Source: an uncultured Treponema sp.
GTDB taxonomy: Bacteria > Spirochaetota > Spirochaetia > Treponematales > Treponemataceae
NCBI GenBank assembly: GCA_905236315.1
Contig: CAJOPO010000395.1
Span: 1 to 8,572, forward strand
Reading direction: 5' to 3'
DNA: 8,572 nucleotides
Shown piece by piece: positions 6,981-8,572 of the stretch; the stretch's first letter is position 1, and every line of letters begins with the position of its first letter. Made by a program: the position numbers and the translations under genes. Below the pieces are notes generated by a model that saw only the letters and a list, made by a program, of their open reading frames with translations, searched no databases and was not told the DNA's origin.

Positions 6981-8519
6981 CTACATATTATCTAATATGT
7001 GGTGAGCTTTCTTTGCATTTACATTAGGACGCTTTTTCTTAGAATTATCATCTTCTTGTTCATTTTCTTTATCAAGGGCGGCAAGTTCTTCTACTGCTGA
7101 CTTTACAGAGGAATAGCGTCCTTTTGCAAAAATATCTAAGCCTGTGCCTTGTGTTGCAGCATCTTTACTTGCAATATAATCTGCACATATAGAGGCATAT
7201 TCTGCCCTACCATATTTAGCAAATTCTTTTCCTAAGGCATATCGCAGATTTTTACGCTTATCATCTTTTAGGCAATCAGAGGCAAGTTCTAAAATTTCTT
7301 TAGAACCAGCATTATTATACTCTAGTAAAGCCGCAGCCACTTTTGATTTTGCTGTATCAGAAGCCTTTTTATCTTTTATTACGCTAACTAAATATTCATT
7401 ACCATCAGAAGTATTTAGTTGTGCAAGCACTTTATAACAGCGTTCTTTTACTACATTTTCTTCCTTGTGCTTACAATGATAAATCAAATCTTTATCAGCT
7501 TGTTTTATGTTTTGGTCTCCCACAATCTGAATTGCTTCTAACCTAACTTTATAATTATCATCCTTTAAGGCTTGAATAATTATCTTTTGAACATCAGAAG
7601 AATTATAATGAGAAAGTCCCCTTATTACATACTGTCGCAGTGTGGGGTCATCATCTTCATATAAATCCGAAAGAATAGAAACAGAATCTTGTAATTCCAT
7701 AGAACCTATAGCTTCTGCAGCATAACCACGCACAAAAGCATTAGCATTTTTATCTTGTGCAAGTTCTGATAAAGTATCCCATGTTTCTACGGCTTTTAAT
7801 TTTCCCAAAACACGAACTAAAGATTGCATTTCTGAAGTAGAAAAATCATCTCTATCTACATATTGAGATAAAAAAAGAGCTTCTTCTTTACCGCCGATTT
7901 CCCCTAAACAAGAAAGAGCTTGTGCAAAATATTCAGATTCTTCTTTTTCAAGTAAGTCTATTATGCCAGGAATTGCCTCTGAAGTCTTGACTGCAGAAAT
8001 ATATTCAAAGCAAGACTGAACAACATTCTTATTAACATCATAGGGGTCATTTATTACTTCTACAGCATAATCTTCAAGGCAGGGGTCTTCTAATTTTGCA
8101 AAATAAGCAAGGGTTTTTTGACGTATTTTAGGACTTTTTGTTACTTGGAACAAATCATAAATATTATCAGAAAAACGAGGGTCTTCTGCCTTTGTTAGTT
8201 CATCAATAAGATTTGCAATTTCATCGGTTAAACCATACTTAAAGGTATCATTTGTTTCTTCTATATATTCACTTCCTGTATGTTCAGGATTTTTTTCTTC
8301 TGCATTTCTTATCTGCTCACTAGAAGGCTTTTTAGGACGCTTTGCAGAAGGATATTTTTTTTCTTTATGTGGGTATTCATAAGTTTTTTCTTTTTCAGAA
8401 TCTGCTTGACTAGAACTATCATCATTTGATACTTCTATAGTTTCTATACTTTGAGCGTTAAGCATTGTATTATTAAAAGCAAGAAAACAAAATAAAATAG
8501 ATAAAATTGTTTTTTTCAT
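6981..8519 (-). CDS. Secreted HEAT-repeat protein
   Basis: 512 residues from the ATG at 8517-8519. A signal peptide (MKK, then hydrophobic 4-20) probably ends at LNA|QS (22/23), so the protein is expected in the periplasm or beyond. Residues about 24-95 are Ser/Glu/Lys-rich and look unstructured. From about 100 to 480 the sequence is a series of paired helices of the HEAT/armadillo-like type, for example around 182-215, 275-305 (DDDPTLRQYVIRGLS) and 306-338 (DDNYKVRLEAIQIVG). The tail (about 483-512) is acidic, then Lys-rich. HEAT solenoids act as binding scaffolds; no catalytic motif is seen and the partner is unknown. Start choice rests on AAGGGAAG (8524-8531) just upstream and on the signal peptide beginning at this Met. 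A longer in-frame version from a TTG at 8562-8564 is less likely. Convergent with the helicase gene. Confidence 0.87.
   Translation of the reverse strand: MKKTILSILFCFLAFNNTMLNAQSIETIEVSNDDSSSQADSEKEKTYEYPHKEKKYPSAKRPKKPSSEQIRNAEEKNPEHTGSEYIEETNDTFKYGLTDEIANLIDELTKAEDPRFSDNIYDLFQVTKSPKIRQKTLAYFAKLEDPCLEDYAVEVINDPYDVNKNVVQSCFEYISAVKTSEAIPGIIDLLEKEESEYFAQALSCLGEIGGKEEALFLSQYVDRDDFSTSEMQSLVRVLGKLKAVETWDTLSELAQDKNANAFVRGYAAEAIGSMELQDSVSILSDLYEDDDPTLRQYVIRGLSHYNSSDVQKIIIQALKDDNYKVRLEAIQIVGDQNIKQADKDLIYHCKHKEENVVKERCYKVLAQLNTSDGNEYLVSVIKDKKASDTAKSKVAAALLEYNNAGSKEILELASDCLKDDKRKNLRYALGKEFAKYGRAEYASICADYIASKDAATQGTGLDIFAKGRYSSVKSAVEELAALDKENEQEDDNSKKKRPNVNAKKAHHILDNM
6983..7000. repeat. Perfect short inverted repeat across the HEAT-gene stop
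   Basis: ACATATTA at 6983-6990 and its exact reverse complement TAATATGT at 6993-7000, separated by TC. It overlaps the last codons and the first base of the stop codon of the HEAT-repeat gene (TAG, 6981-6983 on the minus strand). It has no T run after it on either strand, so it is not a standard terminator. It may be a chance palindrome in AT-rich DNA or a transcript-end hairpin. Confidence 0.5.
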
Positions 8520-8523
8520 AAAA

Positions 8524-8531
8524 CTTCCCTT
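8524..8531 (-). promoter_or_regulatory. Ribosome binding site of the HEAT-repeat gene
   Basis: AAGGGAAG on the minus strand, ending 4 bases before the ATG at 8517-8519. It supports the start at the signal peptide and partly overlaps the stop codon of a possible upstream gene. Confidence 0.7.
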
Positions 8532-8572
8532 ATATAAAAGCAATACGAATCCAGTCAATAGCAAGACTATAG
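8530..8572 (-). CDS. Possible 3' end of an upstream gene, cut by the right edge
   Basis: In one minus-strand frame the last bases read YSLAIDWIRIAFI followed by TAA at 8530-8532, i.e. 13 codons to the window edge. The stop is 10 bases from the HEAT-repeat start and overlaps its ribosome site, the spacing seen inside the other operons here. The mix of residues looks protein-like, but 13 codons cannot prove a gene, and no family can be named. Confidence 0.35.
   Translation of the reverse strand, partial: YSLAIDWIRIAFI

Noticed and set aside
8529..8558. Promoter-like pair TTGACT (8553-8558) and TATAAG (8529-8534) on the minus strand before the HEAT-repeat gene
   Set aside because: The predicted start of transcription, about 8522, would leave the good ribosome site out of the mRNA, and the stretch also reads as the end of a possible upstream gene.
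8520..8564. TTG start at 8562-8564 for a longer HEAT-repeat protein
   Set aside because: The extension would put a second hydrophobic stretch before a normal signal peptide that has its own ribosome site.
1..8572. tRNA, rRNA, CRISPR array, insertion sequence, riboswitch
   Set aside because: Reading both strands gave no cloverleaf, repeat-spacer pattern, transposase, terminal inverted repeats or structured leader.

Overview
The window is AT-rich bacterial DNA, densely packed with genes and using the standard bacterial code. It looks like an ordinary chromosomal region. The best guess for the source is a spirochaete of the Treponema type. This rests on the AT-rich codon use, a stand-alone single-domain RRM protein, a double-LysM/degenerate LytM envelope protein, a HEAT-repeat secreted protein and an atypical lipoprotein signal. 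It is an inference from gene content, because no rRNA or other decisive marker is present. I see no mobile element, CRISPR array, tRNA or rRNA.

Left part (1-1885, minus strand): three tightly spaced genes read leftwards. First comes an exported protein with two LysM domains and a LytM/M23 domain that has lost its zinc-binding histidines (NlpD/EnvC-like). Four bases later comes an 86-residue RRM RNA-binding protein. Nine bases after that comes an M28-family metallopeptidase, cut by the left edge with 220 residues visible. The spacings suggest one transcript.

Middle (1886-2066): a divergent, very AT-rich promoter region. A perfect TATAAT lies ahead of pta, and a TATACT-like -10 faces the minus-strand genes.

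Right-centre (2067-6945, plus strand): three genes that look like one operon. They are phosphate acetyltransferase (pta), a probable lipoprotein with a CapA-type metallophosphatase domain 11 bases downstream, and a DEAH-box RNA helicase (HrpA-like, 845 residues). The helicase start overlaps the end of the capA-like gene by 10 bases. The three functions are metabolically unrelated, so the grouping may reflect shared expression more than a shared pathway.

Right part (6981-8519, minus strand): a secreted HEAT-repeat protein converges on the helicase gene across a 35-base gap. At the far right edge the last 13 codons of a possible further minus-strand gene can be read.

No clearly new multi-gene system is visible. 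The points most worth following are the catalytically dead LytM protein co-transcribed with an RRM protein and a peptidase, the unassigned C-terminal part of the helicase, and the poorly defined start of the CapA-like lipoprotein.
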